Assembly: GCF_013364235.1 (NCBI RefSeq)
Contig: NZ_CP054919.1
Location: 4,190,701-4,254,700 of the forward strand
From: Kitasatospora sp. NA04385
Lineage (GTDB): Bacteria > Actinomycetota > Actinomycetes > Streptomycetales > Streptomycetaceae
Direction of reading: 5' to 3'
DNA: 64,000 bases
Below the pieces are notes generated by a model, which had not been told where the DNA came from, did not search any database, and saw only the letters and a list, made by a program, of their open reading frames with translations. The translations under genes and the position numbers were made by a program. Below are positions 48,716 through 57,499 of the stretch, in pieces (position 1 is the stretch's first letter; each line of letters begins with the position of its first letter).

Positions 48716-49720
48716 GTGTCCACAGTCATCAAGACGGACGGCCTCACCAAGAGGTTCTCCCGGGTCACCGCGCTGGACCGGCTCACCGTGGAGGTGGAGT
48801 CCGGCGTGGTCGGCCTGGTCGGGGCGAACGGTGCCGGCAAGTCCACCCTCATCAAGATCCTCCTCGGGCTGTCCCCGGCCACCGAGGGCACCGGCCAGGT
48901 GCTCGGCCTGGACATCGCCACCCAGGGTCCGGCGATCCGCGAACGCGTCGGCTACATGCCGGAGCACGACTGCCTGCCGCCGGACGTCTCCGCCACCGAG
49001 TTCGTGGTGCACATGGCCCGGATGTCCGGCCTGCCGGCCTCCGCGGCCCGCGAGCGCACCGCCGACACCCTGCGCCACGTCGGCCTGTACGAGGAGCGCT
49101 ACCGCCCGATGGGCGGCTACTCGACCGGCATGAAGCAGCGGGTGAAGCTGGCCCAGGCGCTGGTCCACGACCCGCAGCTGGTGCTGCTGGACGAGCCGAC
49201 CAACGGCCTCGACCCGGTCGGCCGGGACGAGATGCTCGCGCTGATCCGCCGCGTCCACGCCGACTTCGGCATCTCGGTGCTGGTCACCACGCACCTGCTG
49301 GGCGAGCTGGAGCGGACCTGCGACCACCTGGTGGTGATCGACGGCGGCAAGCTGCTGCGCTCCTCCTCCACCGCCTCGTTCACCGGCACCACCCGGCTGC
49401 TCGCCGTCGAGGTCACCGACCACCCGGTGGACCGGTCCTTCGACGCCGACGCCGAGCTGACCGCGCGGCTGACCGCGGCCGGGCTGAGCGTGCGGGCCGA
49501 CGCCGGCCGGGTCCTGCTGGTGGAGATCGCCGGCGACGAGACGTACGACACCGTCCGGGACGCGGTGGACGACCTCGGTCTCGGCCTGGTCCGGCTGGAG
49601 CAGCGCCGCCACCGGGTCGCCGAGATCTTCAGCACCCGCTCCGACGAGGACGCGGACCACGGGGACGAGTACGGCCGGGACGCGCACCGGGCCGTGGCCG
49701 CAGGAGGCGAGCAGGCATGA
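48716..49720 (+). CDS. ABC transporter ATP-binding protein
   Basis: 334 residues from GTG 48716; an ATG at 48710 is in frame. TACGTT (48703-48708) ends 7 nt before the GTG, so a leaderless mRNA is likely. Walker A GANGAGKSTLIKILLG, signature GYSTGMKQRVKLAQALV, Walker B LVLLDEPTNGLDP. The C-terminal 100 residues are an extra domain (LLAVEVTDHPVDRSFDADAE), as in NatA/CcmA-type exporters. It works with the permease that overlaps its stop (ATGA). Substrate unknown. Confidence 0.88.
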   Translation: MSTVIKTDGLTKRFSRVTALDRLTVEVESGVVGLVGANGAGKSTLIKILLGLSPATEGTGQVLGLDIATQGPAIRERVGYMPEHDCLPPDVSATEFVVHMARMSGLPASAARERTADTLRHVGLYEERYRPMGGYSTGMKQRVKLAQALVHDPQLVLLDEPTNGLDPVGRDEMLALIRRVHADFGISVLVTTHLLGELERTCDHLVVIDGGKLLRSSSTASFTGTTRLLAVEVTDHPVDRSFDADAELTARLTAAGLSVRADAGRVLLVEIAGDETYDTVRDAVDDLGLGLVRLEQRRHRVAEIFSTRSDEDADHGDEYGRDAHRAVAAGGEQA

Positions 49721-50613
49721 CCACCCGCTCCGACGCCCACGGCGGCGTCATCCACGACATCGGCTACCGCCCGTACACCGGGCCGCGGTTGGGCCGCCGG
49801 TACGCCACCCGCTCGCTGTACGTGCAGAGCCTGCGGGCCGCGTTCGGCCTCGGCCGCTCCGGCAAGTCCAAGGTGCTGCCGTTCCTGCTGCTGGGCGGGA
49901 TGGCCGCGCCCTCGCTGGCGATGCTGGCGATCGCGCTGTTCACCCACCAGTCCAAGATGCCGATGGACTACGCCGACTACCTGGCCTCGTTCTCGGTGCT
50001 GCCGCAGATCTTCCTGGCCGCGCAGGCGCCCGTGCTGATGTCCCGGGACCTGCGGCACCACGTCGTCCCGCTGTACTTCTCCCGCCCGGCCACCCGCGGC
50101 GACTACGTGGCGGCCAAGTTCGCCGCGATGTCCAGCGCACTGATGATCGTGCTGTCGCTGCCGCTGCTGCTGCTGTTCACCGGCGCGATGCTGGCGAAGT
50201 TCCCGGTCGGCGACAACCTGGTGCACCTGCTGTACGGCCTGGTCGCCGCCCTCCTGTACGCGCTGCTGTACAGCGCGCTCGGCCTGCTGATCGCCGCGCT
50301 CACCCCGCGCCGGGGCTTCGGCGTGGCCGCGATCATGGGCCTCCTGATGATCACCCGGGCGCTGGCCATGATCACCGACGAGCTCAGCCGGGGCTACGAC
50401 CCGACGCGGGGCGACGAATCCTCCTGGTCGTTCCTGATCTCCCCGTCGACCCTGGTGGAGGCCCTGGTCAACCGGCTCTTCTCGCTGGGCGACGGCAGCT
50501 CCACCCTCCTGTACGCCCCCGGCGCGGCCGGTGCCGCGGTGTTCCTGGCCGTACTCCTCGTCCTCACGGCCGGCGGCTACGCGCTGACGCTGCGCCGCTA
50601 CCGGAACGTCTGA
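49717..50613 (+). CDS. ABC transporter permease (ABC-2 type)
   Basis: 298 residues, ATG 49717. Opens HDIGYRPYTGPRLGRRYATR, the conserved start of streptomycete permeases paired with NatA-like ATPases, then six membrane helices. The cytosolic turn VPLYFSRPATRGDYVAAKFA is typical of ABC-2 permeases. Co-translated with the ATPase before it and 10 nt before a second ATPase gene, so the two transporters form one operon. Confidence 0.85.
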   Translation: MTTRSDAHGGVIHDIGYRPYTGPRLGRRYATRSLYVQSLRAAFGLGRSGKSKVLPFLLLGGMAAPSLAMLAIALFTHQSKMPMDYADYLASFSVLPQIFLAAQAPVLMSRDLRHHVVPLYFSRPATRGDYVAAKFAAMSSALMIVLSLPLLLLFTGAMLAKFPVGDNLVHLLYGLVAALLYALLYSALGLLIAALTPRRGFGVAAIMGLLMITRALAMITDELSRGYDPTRGDESSWSFLISPSTLVEALVNRLFSLGDGSSTLLYAPGAAGAAVFLAVLLVLTAGGYALTLRRYRNV

Positions 50614-50622
50614 GAGGCAGCC

Positions 50623-51564
50623 ATGGCCGTCATCACCATCGACAAGGTCTCCCGCTGGTTCGGCAACGTGGTCGCCGTCAACGACGTCACCATGTCCATC
50701 GGCCCGGGCGTCACCGGCCTGCTCGGCCCCAACGGCGCCGGGAAGTCCACCCTCATCCACATGATGAGCGGCTTCCTCGCGCCCTCCTCCGGCACCGTCG
50801 CCCTGGACGGCGCCCGGATCTGGCGCAACCAGGAGGTGTACCGGCAGATCGGCCTGGTCCCGGAGAAGGAGTCGATGTACGACTACCTGACCGGCTGGGA
50901 GTTCGTCCTCGCCAACGCCGAACTGCACGGCCTGGCCGACCCGGGCGCCGCCGCCGAGCGCGCCCTCGCCCTGGTCGAGATGGAGTACGCCCAGGACCGG
51001 CACACCGGCACCTACTCCAAGGGCATGAAGCAGCGGGTCAAGATGGCTTCCGCGCTGGTCCACGACCCCGCGGTGCTGCTGCTGGACGAGCCGTTCAACG
51101 GCATGGACCCGCGCCAGCGCCTGCACCTGATGGAACTGCTGCGCCGCTTCGGCGCCGACGGGCGCACCGTGCTGTTCTCCTCGCACATCCTGGAGGAGGT
51201 CGAGCAGCTCGCCCGCCACATCGAGGTGGTGGTGGCCGGCCGGCACGCCGCGTCCGGCGACTTCCGGGAGATCCGCCGCCTGATGACCGACCGCCCGCAC
51301 CGCTACCTGGTGCGCTCCAGCGACGACCGGCGGCTGGCCGCGGCGCTGATCGCGGACGGCTCCACCTCCGGCATCGAGTTCGACGCCGCGGCGGAGTCGG
51401 TCGGCGGCTCCGCCGCGGGGGCCCTGCGCATCCAGGCGGTCGACTTCCAGGGCTTCACCACCCTGCTGCCCAAGGTCGCCAGGGCGGCCGGCATCCGCCT
51501 GTACACCGTCTCCCCGGCCGACGAGTCGCTGGAAAGCGTCTTCTCGTACCTGGTCTCGTCCTGA
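50623..51564 (+). CDS. ABC transporter ATP-binding protein
   Basis: 313 residues, ATG at 50623 behind GAGGCAG. Walker A GPNGAGKSTLIHMMSG, signature TYSKGMKQRVKMASALV, Walker B VLLLDEPFNGMDPRQ. Clear paralogue of the ATPase at 48716, including a C-terminal accessory domain. Partner is the permease that follows 11 nt later. Together the four genes look like two duplicated exporter units or one heteromeric system. Confidence 0.88.
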   Translation: MAVITIDKVSRWFGNVVAVNDVTMSIGPGVTGLLGPNGAGKSTLIHMMSGFLAPSSGTVALDGARIWRNQEVYRQIGLVPEKESMYDYLTGWEFVLANAELHGLADPGAAAERALALVEMEYAQDRHTGTYSKGMKQRVKMASALVHDPAVLLLDEPFNGMDPRQRLHLMELLRRFGADGRTVLFSSHILEEVEQLARHIEVVVAGRHAASGDFREIRRLMTDRPHRYLVRSSDDRRLAAALIADGSTSGIEFDAAAESVGGSAAGALRIQAVDFQGFTTLLPKVARAAGIRLYTVSPADESLESVFSYLVSS

Positions 51565-51574
51565 AGGGCCCCCG

Positions 51575-52291
51575 ATGAACACCACCGTCGCCAGGCTCAC
51601 CGCGCGCGGCCTGTTCGGCCGTCGCCGGGTCCTGCTCCTGCTGGCCGTCCCGGTCCTGCTGCTGGGCATCGCCGTGCTCACCCGCAACAGCAACCTGGAC
51701 TCGCTCGACCTCGTGCACAAGGTCCTCGGCACCCTCGCCCTCGGCACCCTCGTCCCGATCACCGGCCTGGTCGTCGGCACCGGCGTGATCGCCACCGAGA
51801 TCGAGGACGGCTCGATCGTCTACCTGCTCGCCAAGCCGCTGCCCCGCTGGAAGATCGTCACCACCAAGCTGGCCGTCGCCGTCGGCAGCACCTGGCTGCT
51901 CTCCGCCGTCCCGGTGTACGTCGCCGGACTGCTGCTGTACGGCACGGGCGACCGGGTGGCGCTCGGCTACACCGTGGGCGCGCTCGCCTCCGGCGCCGCG
52001 TACAGCGCGGTGTTCCTGCTGCTGGGCGTGCTCACCCGGCACGCGGTGATCGCGGGCCTCGCCTACGCGCTGATCTGGGAGAGCCTGATCGGCAGCTACG
52101 TCGAGGGCGCCCAGACCCTCTCCGTCCAGCAGTGGGGCCTGTCGCTGACCGAGGCGGTCGCCGCCGACGGCACCGTCATCGCCCCGGTCGGCCTGGGCAC
52201 CGCGCTGTGGCTGCTGGTGATCGTCGGGGCCGGTGCCACCGCGTACGCCTCGGTCAAGCTCGCCGGGCTCACGCTGGGCAGCGAGGAGTAG
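51575..52291 (+). CDS. ABC transporter permease
   Basis: 238 residues, ATG at 51575 behind AAGGG. Six membrane helices, starting RRVLLLLAVPVLLLGIAVLT; the cytosolic segment IEDGSIVYLLAKPLPRWKIV is the ABC-2 permease signature region. Last gene of the four-gene transporter operon; a perfect terminator follows 18 nt after the stop. Substrate unknown. Confidence 0.85.
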   Translation: MNTTVARLTARGLFGRRRVLLLLAVPVLLLGIAVLTRNSNLDSLDLVHKVLGTLALGTLVPITGLVVGTGVIATEIEDGSIVYLLAKPLPRWKIVTTKLAVAVGSTWLLSAVPVYVAGLLLYGTGDRVALGYTVGALASGAAYSAVFLLLGVLTRHAVIAGLAYALIWESLIGSYVEGAQTLSVQQWGLSLTEAVAADGTVIAPVGLGTALWLLVIVGAGATAYASVKLAGLTLGSEE

Positions 52292-52308
52292 CACCCGGAC
52301 GCGCGCGA

Positions 52309-52341
52309 GGGCGGGGACGGTCGTGGTGACCGTCCCCGCCC
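52309..52341. terminator. Bidirectional terminator
   Basis: GGGCGGGGACGGTC (52309-52322) pairs perfectly with GACCGTCCCCGCCC (52328-52341), 5-nt loop. It separates the transporter operon from the convergent MFS gene. Confidence 0.85.
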
Positions 52342-52360
52342 TCCCGTCGTTCCCGCGCGC

Positions 52361-53620
52361 TCACACCGTCCGGTTGCGCCCCGCGCCCCAGCCGGCCACC
52401 GCCGCGACCGCGGCCAGCACCAGCAGCACCAGCAGCGTCGCGTCCCAGCCGCCGGTCACCTGGTGCAGCGCGCCCGCGCCGACCGGGCCGGCCGCCGCCA
52501 CCAGGTAGCCCACCGCCTGGCTCATCCCGCCCAGCCGGGCCGCGCCCGGCACGCTGTCGGTGCGCAGCACGATGAACGCCAGGCCCAGGCCCAGCGAACC
52601 GCCCTGCGCCAGGCCCAGCAGCGTCGCCGAGAACCACGCCCCGGACACCGGCGCCAGCAGCAGCCACAGCACGCCCGCGCCGTTCAGCCCGGCCATCACC
52701 AGCGCCAGGCCGCGCTGCCGGGTCATCCGGCCTGCCAGCAGCGGCACCAGGAAGGCGCCGGCCACCTGCACCAGGTTGCTGAACGCGAACACCAGGCCCG
52801 CCTCGCCGCGCGGCATCCCGTGGTCGGCCAGGATCGTCGGCATCCACGCCACCAGGGTGTACACCAGCAGCGAGGAGATGCCCATGAACACGCTGATCTG
52901 CCAGGCCAGCGCGGACTTCCACGGGCTGCGGCCGGGCTCCTTCGCCAGCGCGGCCCGGGCCACCGGACCGGGCACCCGCAGCGGCACCGTGCGCTCCTGC
53001 CGGGCCCGCAGCACCTGCGGCAGCCAGGCCACCGCGGCGACCAGCGCCAGCACCGACCAGGCGCCCAGCGAGGCCCGCCAGCCGCCGCCCAGCGCGTGCT
53101 CCAGCGGCACCGACAGCCCGGCCGCCAGGGTCGCGCCGACCAGCATGGTGGTCGAGTAGACGCCGGTCATCATGGCGGCCCGGTGCGGGAACTCCCGCTT
53201 CACCAGGCCCGGCATCGACACGTTCAGCACCGCGATCGCCACGCCGATCACCACGCAGCCCGCGTACAGCGCCGCCACCGAGGGCAGCACCCGCAGCAGC
53301 ACGCCCGCGCCCAGCGCCAGCACCGCGCCCAGCACCACCCGCTCGGTGCCGAAGCGCCGGGTCAGCCGCGGGGTCAGCGGCGCGCCCGCGCCCTGGAACA
53401 GCACCGGCACGGTGGTGATCAGGCCGCTCGCGGTGGCGGACAGGCCGAAGGTCCGCTGGATCTCCGCGACCATCGGCGAGACCGCCGCCAGGCAGGCCCG
53501 CATGTTCAGGGCCACCAGCACGATCCCGGCCAGCAGCAGGGCGGGGTGGGCGAAGCGGGCGGCGGTTCGGGTACCGACCTTCGGGTCGAGGGCGGGCTGG
53601 ACGGCGCGGGTGGTGGACAT
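52361..53620 (-). CDS. MFS transporter, CynX/NimT family
   Basis: 419 residues, ATG 53620. Twelve helices. VALNMRACLAAVSPMVAEIQ in the first helix region and FGLSATASGLITTVPVLFQG are the hallmarks of the CynX/NimT (cyanate/nitroimidazole) group. It likely exports or imports a small organic anion. It lies 62 nt after an FCD-type GntR gene on the same strand and both are probably controlled by that regulator. Substrate unknown. Confidence 0.88.
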   Translation of the reverse strand: MSTTRAVQPALDPKVGTRTAARFAHPALLLAGIVLVALNMRACLAAVSPMVAEIQRTFGLSATASGLITTVPVLFQGAGAPLTPRLTRRFGTERVVLGAVLALGAGVLLRVLPSVAALYAGCVVIGVAIAVLNVSMPGLVKREFPHRAAMMTGVYSTTMLVGATLAAGLSVPLEHALGGGWRASLGAWSVLALVAAVAWLPQVLRARQERTVPLRVPGPVARAALAKEPGRSPWKSALAWQISVFMGISSLLVYTLVAWMPTILADHGMPRGEAGLVFAFSNLVQVAGAFLVPLLAGRMTRQRGLALVMAGLNGAGVLWLLLAPVSGAWFSATLLGLAQGGSLGLGLAFIVLRTDSVPGAARLGGMSQAVGYLVAAAGPVGAGALHQVTGGWDATLLVLLVLAAVAAVAGWGAGRNRTV

Positions 53621-53682
53621 GGCTGGGCTGACTCTCCGTGCTGGTGGTCTCTACTGCGGGGACGGCGGGCGCGGGGCCCGCG

Positions 53683-54402
53683 TCACTTCCGCGCGGCGAT
53701 CGCGGCGAGCAGCTGCTCCACGGCCGCCGTCGGCTCGGCCAGCAGCGCCCGGCAGGCCGCCTCGGCGCGCTCCGGGTCGCGGCTCTCGATCGCGTCGACC
53801 AGGGCCGCGTGGGTGGCTATCACCACCTCCGGCATCTCGTGGTCGCCGAACGCGGTGCGCATCGACTCCCGCACCGAGGCCCCGAAGTACCGGTATACCT
53901 CGGTCAGCGCCGGGTTGTGCGCGGCCTCCACCACGGCGGTGTGGAACTCCAGGTCGTGCTCGACGGTGGCCTCCCGGCCGGTCCGCTCGGGGTGCGCGGC
54001 CATCACCTCGGCCTCGCGCGCCAGCGCCGCCCGCATCCGGGCCAGGTCCGCCGGGGTGTGCCGCTCGGCGGCCAGCCGGGCCGCCTCGGTCTCCAGCGCG
54101 GCCCGCACCTCCAGCACGTCCCGCACCCCCGAACGCTGCACCCCGCGCAGCACCGCCGCCGGATCACTGGTCGACCGGACGAACGTGCCCTCCCCCTGCC
54201 GCGAGACCAGCATCCCCGCGTGCACCAGCACCCGGATCGCCTCCCGCACCGTGTTGCGCCCCACCTGCAGCCGCTCCGCGAGCTCGTGCTCGGTCGGAAT
54301 CCGCGCCCCCACCGCCCAGACCCCGGACGCGAGTTGCTCCCGCAGCTGCTCGATCGCGGCATCCACCAACGACCGCCGCCCCGCCGCCTGCAACCCCTCC
54401 AC
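53683..54402 (-). CDS. GntR family regulator, FadR/FCD subfamily
   Basis: 239 residues, GTG 54402 behind GAGAGGAG. Winged helix: LASGVWAVGARIPTEHELAE, then LQVGRNTVREAIRVLVHAGM. The FCD effector domain (about 85-225) has DLEFHTAVVEAAHNP with the Asp/His metal ligands and a later THAALVDAI His. FCD regulators bind organic acids near a metal. First gene ahead of the CynX-type transporter; two 20-bp direct repeats upstream are its probable operators. Confidence 0.88.
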   Translation of the reverse strand: MEGLQAAGRRSLVDAAIEQLREQLASGVWAVGARIPTEHELAERLQVGRNTVREAIRVLVHAGMLVSRQGEGTFVRSTSDPAAVLRGVQRSGVRDVLEVRAALETEAARLAAERHTPADLARMRAALAREAEVMAAHPERTGREATVEHDLEFHTAVVEAAHNPALTEVYRYFGASVRESMRTAFGDHEMPEVVIATHAALVDAIESRDPERAEAACRALLAEPTAAVEQLLAAIAARK

Positions 54403-54434
54403 GCCGGGCTCCTCTCCACACGCGCCAACCGACC

Positions 54435-54477
54435 TGCCCGGTCATCCTACAACCTCTTGCCCGGTCATCCTACAACC
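54435..54477 (-). promoter_or_regulatory. Tandem operator of the FCD/GntR regulator
   Basis: TGCCCGGTCATCCTACAACC occurs identically at 54435-54454 and 54458-54477, a 23-nt period (about two helical turns). Read on the minus strand each gives GGTTGTAGGATGACC, containing a TAGGAT -10-like hexamer. Placed upstream of the regulator start at 54402. The remaining bases to 54737 show only GC-rich sequence and a TATGCT (54636) that may serve the LCP gene. Confidence 0.7.
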
Positions 54478-54737
54478 GGCCGGTGCGGATTCCCGGGTCC
54501 GTACGGTGTCCCACGGGCGGTTGACGGCCCGGGCGTTGCGCGCCTCACATCCCGGCCCGGGAACCGGCGATCCGCATACGGGCGTTCCACTGCACGGAGC
54601 GTGCCCCGGGCAGTGACTCGGAAATGATCCCTTTGTATGCTCCGCTCTCCGGCTCCTTCCGTCCGTCGGCCACGACGCGAACGGCGGGGAGCTGCGGCAG
54701 AGGCGCCCGACGGCGGCCTCCGGTGAAGGGTGCAGGC

Positions 54738-56532
54738 ATGACAGGCCGTAGGGCGGGGTCGTCGGGTGAGGACGCCGGCTGGTGGGAGAACCTCCCCCCG
54801 CAGGACGACGCCTACCGGCAGGACGCTCCCCAGCGCGACGACATACCCGGGCCGACCGTCCCGCGCCGCCGCTCCGGCAGCCACGACGCCGCCGCTCCCG
54901 CCGGGAGCCGCGCCGAGGCCCGCCGGGCCGCACAGGGCCGGGCGGTCGGCGCTCCGGGCCGCGGACGCCGAGGCCCCGTCGGGGGGCGGCCGGGCCGAGG
55001 CCCGCCGGGCCGCGCAGGGGCGGTCGGCGCAGGGACGCTCGGCGCAGGGCCGTCGCAAGCCCCGCCGCACCAAGCGCATCGTGGTCTGGAGCGTGGTCGG
55101 CACCAGCCTCGCCGTGGTCGGCACCGGAGGCTTCCTCTACTGGCGGCTGAACGCCAACATCTCCTCCTGGGACAGCGCGGGCGTCAGCGAGAGCCGCCCG
55201 CCGGAGGCGCAGGCCGACGCCAACGGCAACAAGCCGATGAACATCCTGCTGATCGGGTCCGACTCGCGCGACGGCGCCAACAAGGACCTCGGCGGCGGCG
55301 AGGAGGGCGGCGCCCGCTCCGACACCACGATCCTGCTGCACGTCTACGCCGACCACAAGCACGCCGTGGGCGTCTCGTTCCCCCGCGACGCGCTGGTCGA
55401 CATCCCCAAGTGCATCCTGCCGAACAAGACCTGGGCCAACCCGCAATCCAACGTCATGTTCAACAGCGCCTACTCGGTGGGCGACTTCAAGGACGGCAAC
55501 CCGGCCTGCACCCAGAACACCGTGGAGCAGCTCACCGGGCTGCGGGTCGACCACACCATGGTGGTCAACTTCGAGGGCTTCGCCGCGATGACCAAGGCGG
55601 TCGACGGCGTCCAGGTCTGCCTGCCCAACGACATCTACGAGGGCGACCTCAACCCCAACCTCGGCCACAAGGGCAAGCTGGTCTACTCCAAGGGCGTCCA
55701 GAAGGTCGAGGGCCAGTCCGCGCTGGACTACGTCCGGCTGCGGCACGGCATCGGCGACGGCTCGGACGTCGGCCGGATGAAGCGTCAGCAGGCGTTCCTG
55801 GCCTCGCTGATCAAGCAGGTCAAGTCGGAGGGCATGAGCCCGACCACGCTGTACCCGCTGGCCGACGCCGCCACCAAGTCGCTGACCGTGGACGAGGACC
55901 TGGACAGCATCCAGAAGCTGACCGACCTGGCGATGACGCTCAAGGGCATCGACCTGCACGACATCAAGTTCATCACCACCCCCTGGCACTACGAGGGCGC
56001 CCGGATCGGCCTCAACCACCCCGAGTCCGACCAGCTGTGGGCCGCGCTGAAGGCCGACCGCACCCTCGACAACCAGGACGCCGGCGCCGGCAGCGCCTCC
56101 CCGAGCCCGGAGCAGAGCGCGTCCGCCGCGCCCACCGAGTCGGCCGCCGCCCCGGCCGACGGCACCGGGGTGAAGGTCGCCGTGTACAACGGCACCATGA
56201 CGGCCGGGCTCGGCACCAAGGCCGCCACGGCGCTGAAGGAGGCCAACTTCACCGTCACCACGACGGGCAACGCGGCCGCCCGGAACTACGCCACCACGGT
56301 GGTCCAGTACGGTTCGGCCGGGCAGAAGGCGCACGCGGAGTCCGTCGCGGCGCTGTTCCCCGGCGCGAAGGTCGAGGCCGGCGGCGGCGCGGGCGTCACG
56401 CTGATCCTCGGCAAGGACTACGCGGGCGGCGGGGCGTCCGCCACCACCGACCCGGGCCCGGTCTCCTCCGAGGTCGCCGGGGAAGCCCGCTCCGCGGACC
56501 AGGACGCCTGCTCCGACCTCAGCTTCGGCTGA
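54738..56532 (+). CDS. LytR-CpsA-Psr (LCP) wall-polymer transferase (apparent N-terminal frameshift)
   Basis: About 597 residues. ATG 54738 opens TGRRAGSSGEDAGWWENLPP, a plausible cytosolic N-terminus, but the frame leaves the main one near 54942, where one G too many in CCGGGC would explain it. The main frame holds KRIVVWSVVGTSLAVVGTGG (membrane helix), the LCP domain with NILLIGSDSRDG, RSDTTILLHVYADHKHAVGV and SFPRDALVDIP, and LDYVRLRHGIGDGSDVGRMK, and a LytR_C domain with VKVAVYNGTMTAGLGTKAA. LCP enzymes attach teichoic-acid or other polymers to peptidoglycan outside the membrane. The domain itself is intact. Confidence 0.85.
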
Positions 56533-56575
56533 CCGCCGACCCCGCGGGCAACCCGCCCGCGGGCCCCGCACGCAA

Positions 56576-56618
56576 CCGCCCGACGGCCACCGGCCACCGG
56601 CCACAAGCCGTCGGGCGG
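56576..56618. terminator. Bidirectional terminator
   Basis: CCGCCCGACGGC (56576-56587) pairs perfectly with GCCGTCGGGCGG (56607-56618), 19-nt loop made of ccaccgg repeats. It lies between the LCP gene and the convergent HAD gene. Confidence 0.8.
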
Positions 56619-56654
56619 CGGGCGGCGGGTGGCGGGTGGCGGGCGGCGGGCGGT

Positions 56655-57470
56655 TCAGCGCAGGCCGAACACCCGGTCCAGCACGACGGCGACGCCGTCC
56701 TCGTCGTTGCCGACCGTCACCTCGTCGGCCACCGCCCGCAGCTGCTCGTGCGCGTTGCCCATCGCGACGCCGTACCCGGCCCAGTGGAACATCGGGACGT
56801 CGTTGGGCATGTCGCCGAAGGCGATGGTCTCGGCGGCGGTGACGCCCAGCCGGCGGGCGGCCAGCGACAGGCCGGTGGCCTTGGTCAGGCCGAGCGGCAG
56901 CAGCTCGACGATGCCCTCGCCGGCCATCGTGATGCCGACCAGCTGACCGGCCACCGACCAGGCGGCGTGGGCGAGTTGGTCGTCCGTCAGCTCCGGGTGC
57001 TGGATGTACAGCTTGCTGACGGGGGTGGCGAGCAGCTGGTCGGGGGAGACCGCCCGCAGCGGCAGCTCGGTGCCGATCCGCAGCTTGTAGCCGGGCCCGG
57101 CGAGCACCTCGCCGTCCAGGCCGTCCTGGTTGGCGGCGACGGCCAGCGTGCCGACCTCGGCCTCGATCTTGGCGAGGGCGATCGCGGCCAGCTGCCGGTC
57201 CAGGGTGACGGAGGTGAGCAGCTTGTGCGCCCCCGCGTCGTAGACCTGGGCGCCCTGCCCGCAGACCGCTATCCCGGTGTACCCGATCTCGTCGAGCACC
57301 GGCCTGGTCCAGCCGGCCGAGCGGCCGGTGACGATGATGTGCTTCGCCCCGAGCGCGGTGACCGCGCCCAGGGCCTCGCGGGTGCGGGCGGAGACGATCT
57401 CGGCGCTGGTGAGCAGCGTCCCGTCGAGGTCGGTGGCGACCAGCCGGTAGGGCAGGGGTGCGGTGCTCAT
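56655..57470 (-). CDS. HAD-superfamily Cof-type phosphatase
   Basis: 271 residues, ATG 57470 behind AGGAG. Motif I LVATDLDGTLLTSAEI, motif II HIIVTGRSAGW, Lys in GLTKATGLSLAARRLG, motif IV TIAFGDMPNDVPMFHWAG. C2 cap between motifs II and III. Removes phosphate from small metabolites. Paralogue of the HAD gene at 28811. Begins 30 nt after the serS stop on the same strand and may share its transcript, an arrangement seen in other streptomycetes. Confidence 0.9.
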   Translation of the reverse strand: MSTAPLPYRLVATDLDGTLLTSAEIVSARTREALGAVTALGAKHIIVTGRSAGWTRPVLDEIGYTGIAVCGQGAQVYDAGAHKLLTSVTLDRQLAAIALAKIEAEVGTLAVAANQDGLDGEVLAGPGYKLRIGTELPLRAVSPDQLLATPVSKLYIQHPELTDDQLAHAAWSVAGQLVGITMAGEGIVELLPLGLTKATGLSLAARRLGVTAAETIAFGDMPNDVPMFHWAGYGVAMGNAHEQLRAVADEVTVGNDEDGVAVVLDRVFGLR

Positions 57471-57499
57471 GGCGCGGAGTGCTCCTGGACGAAGGGGTG

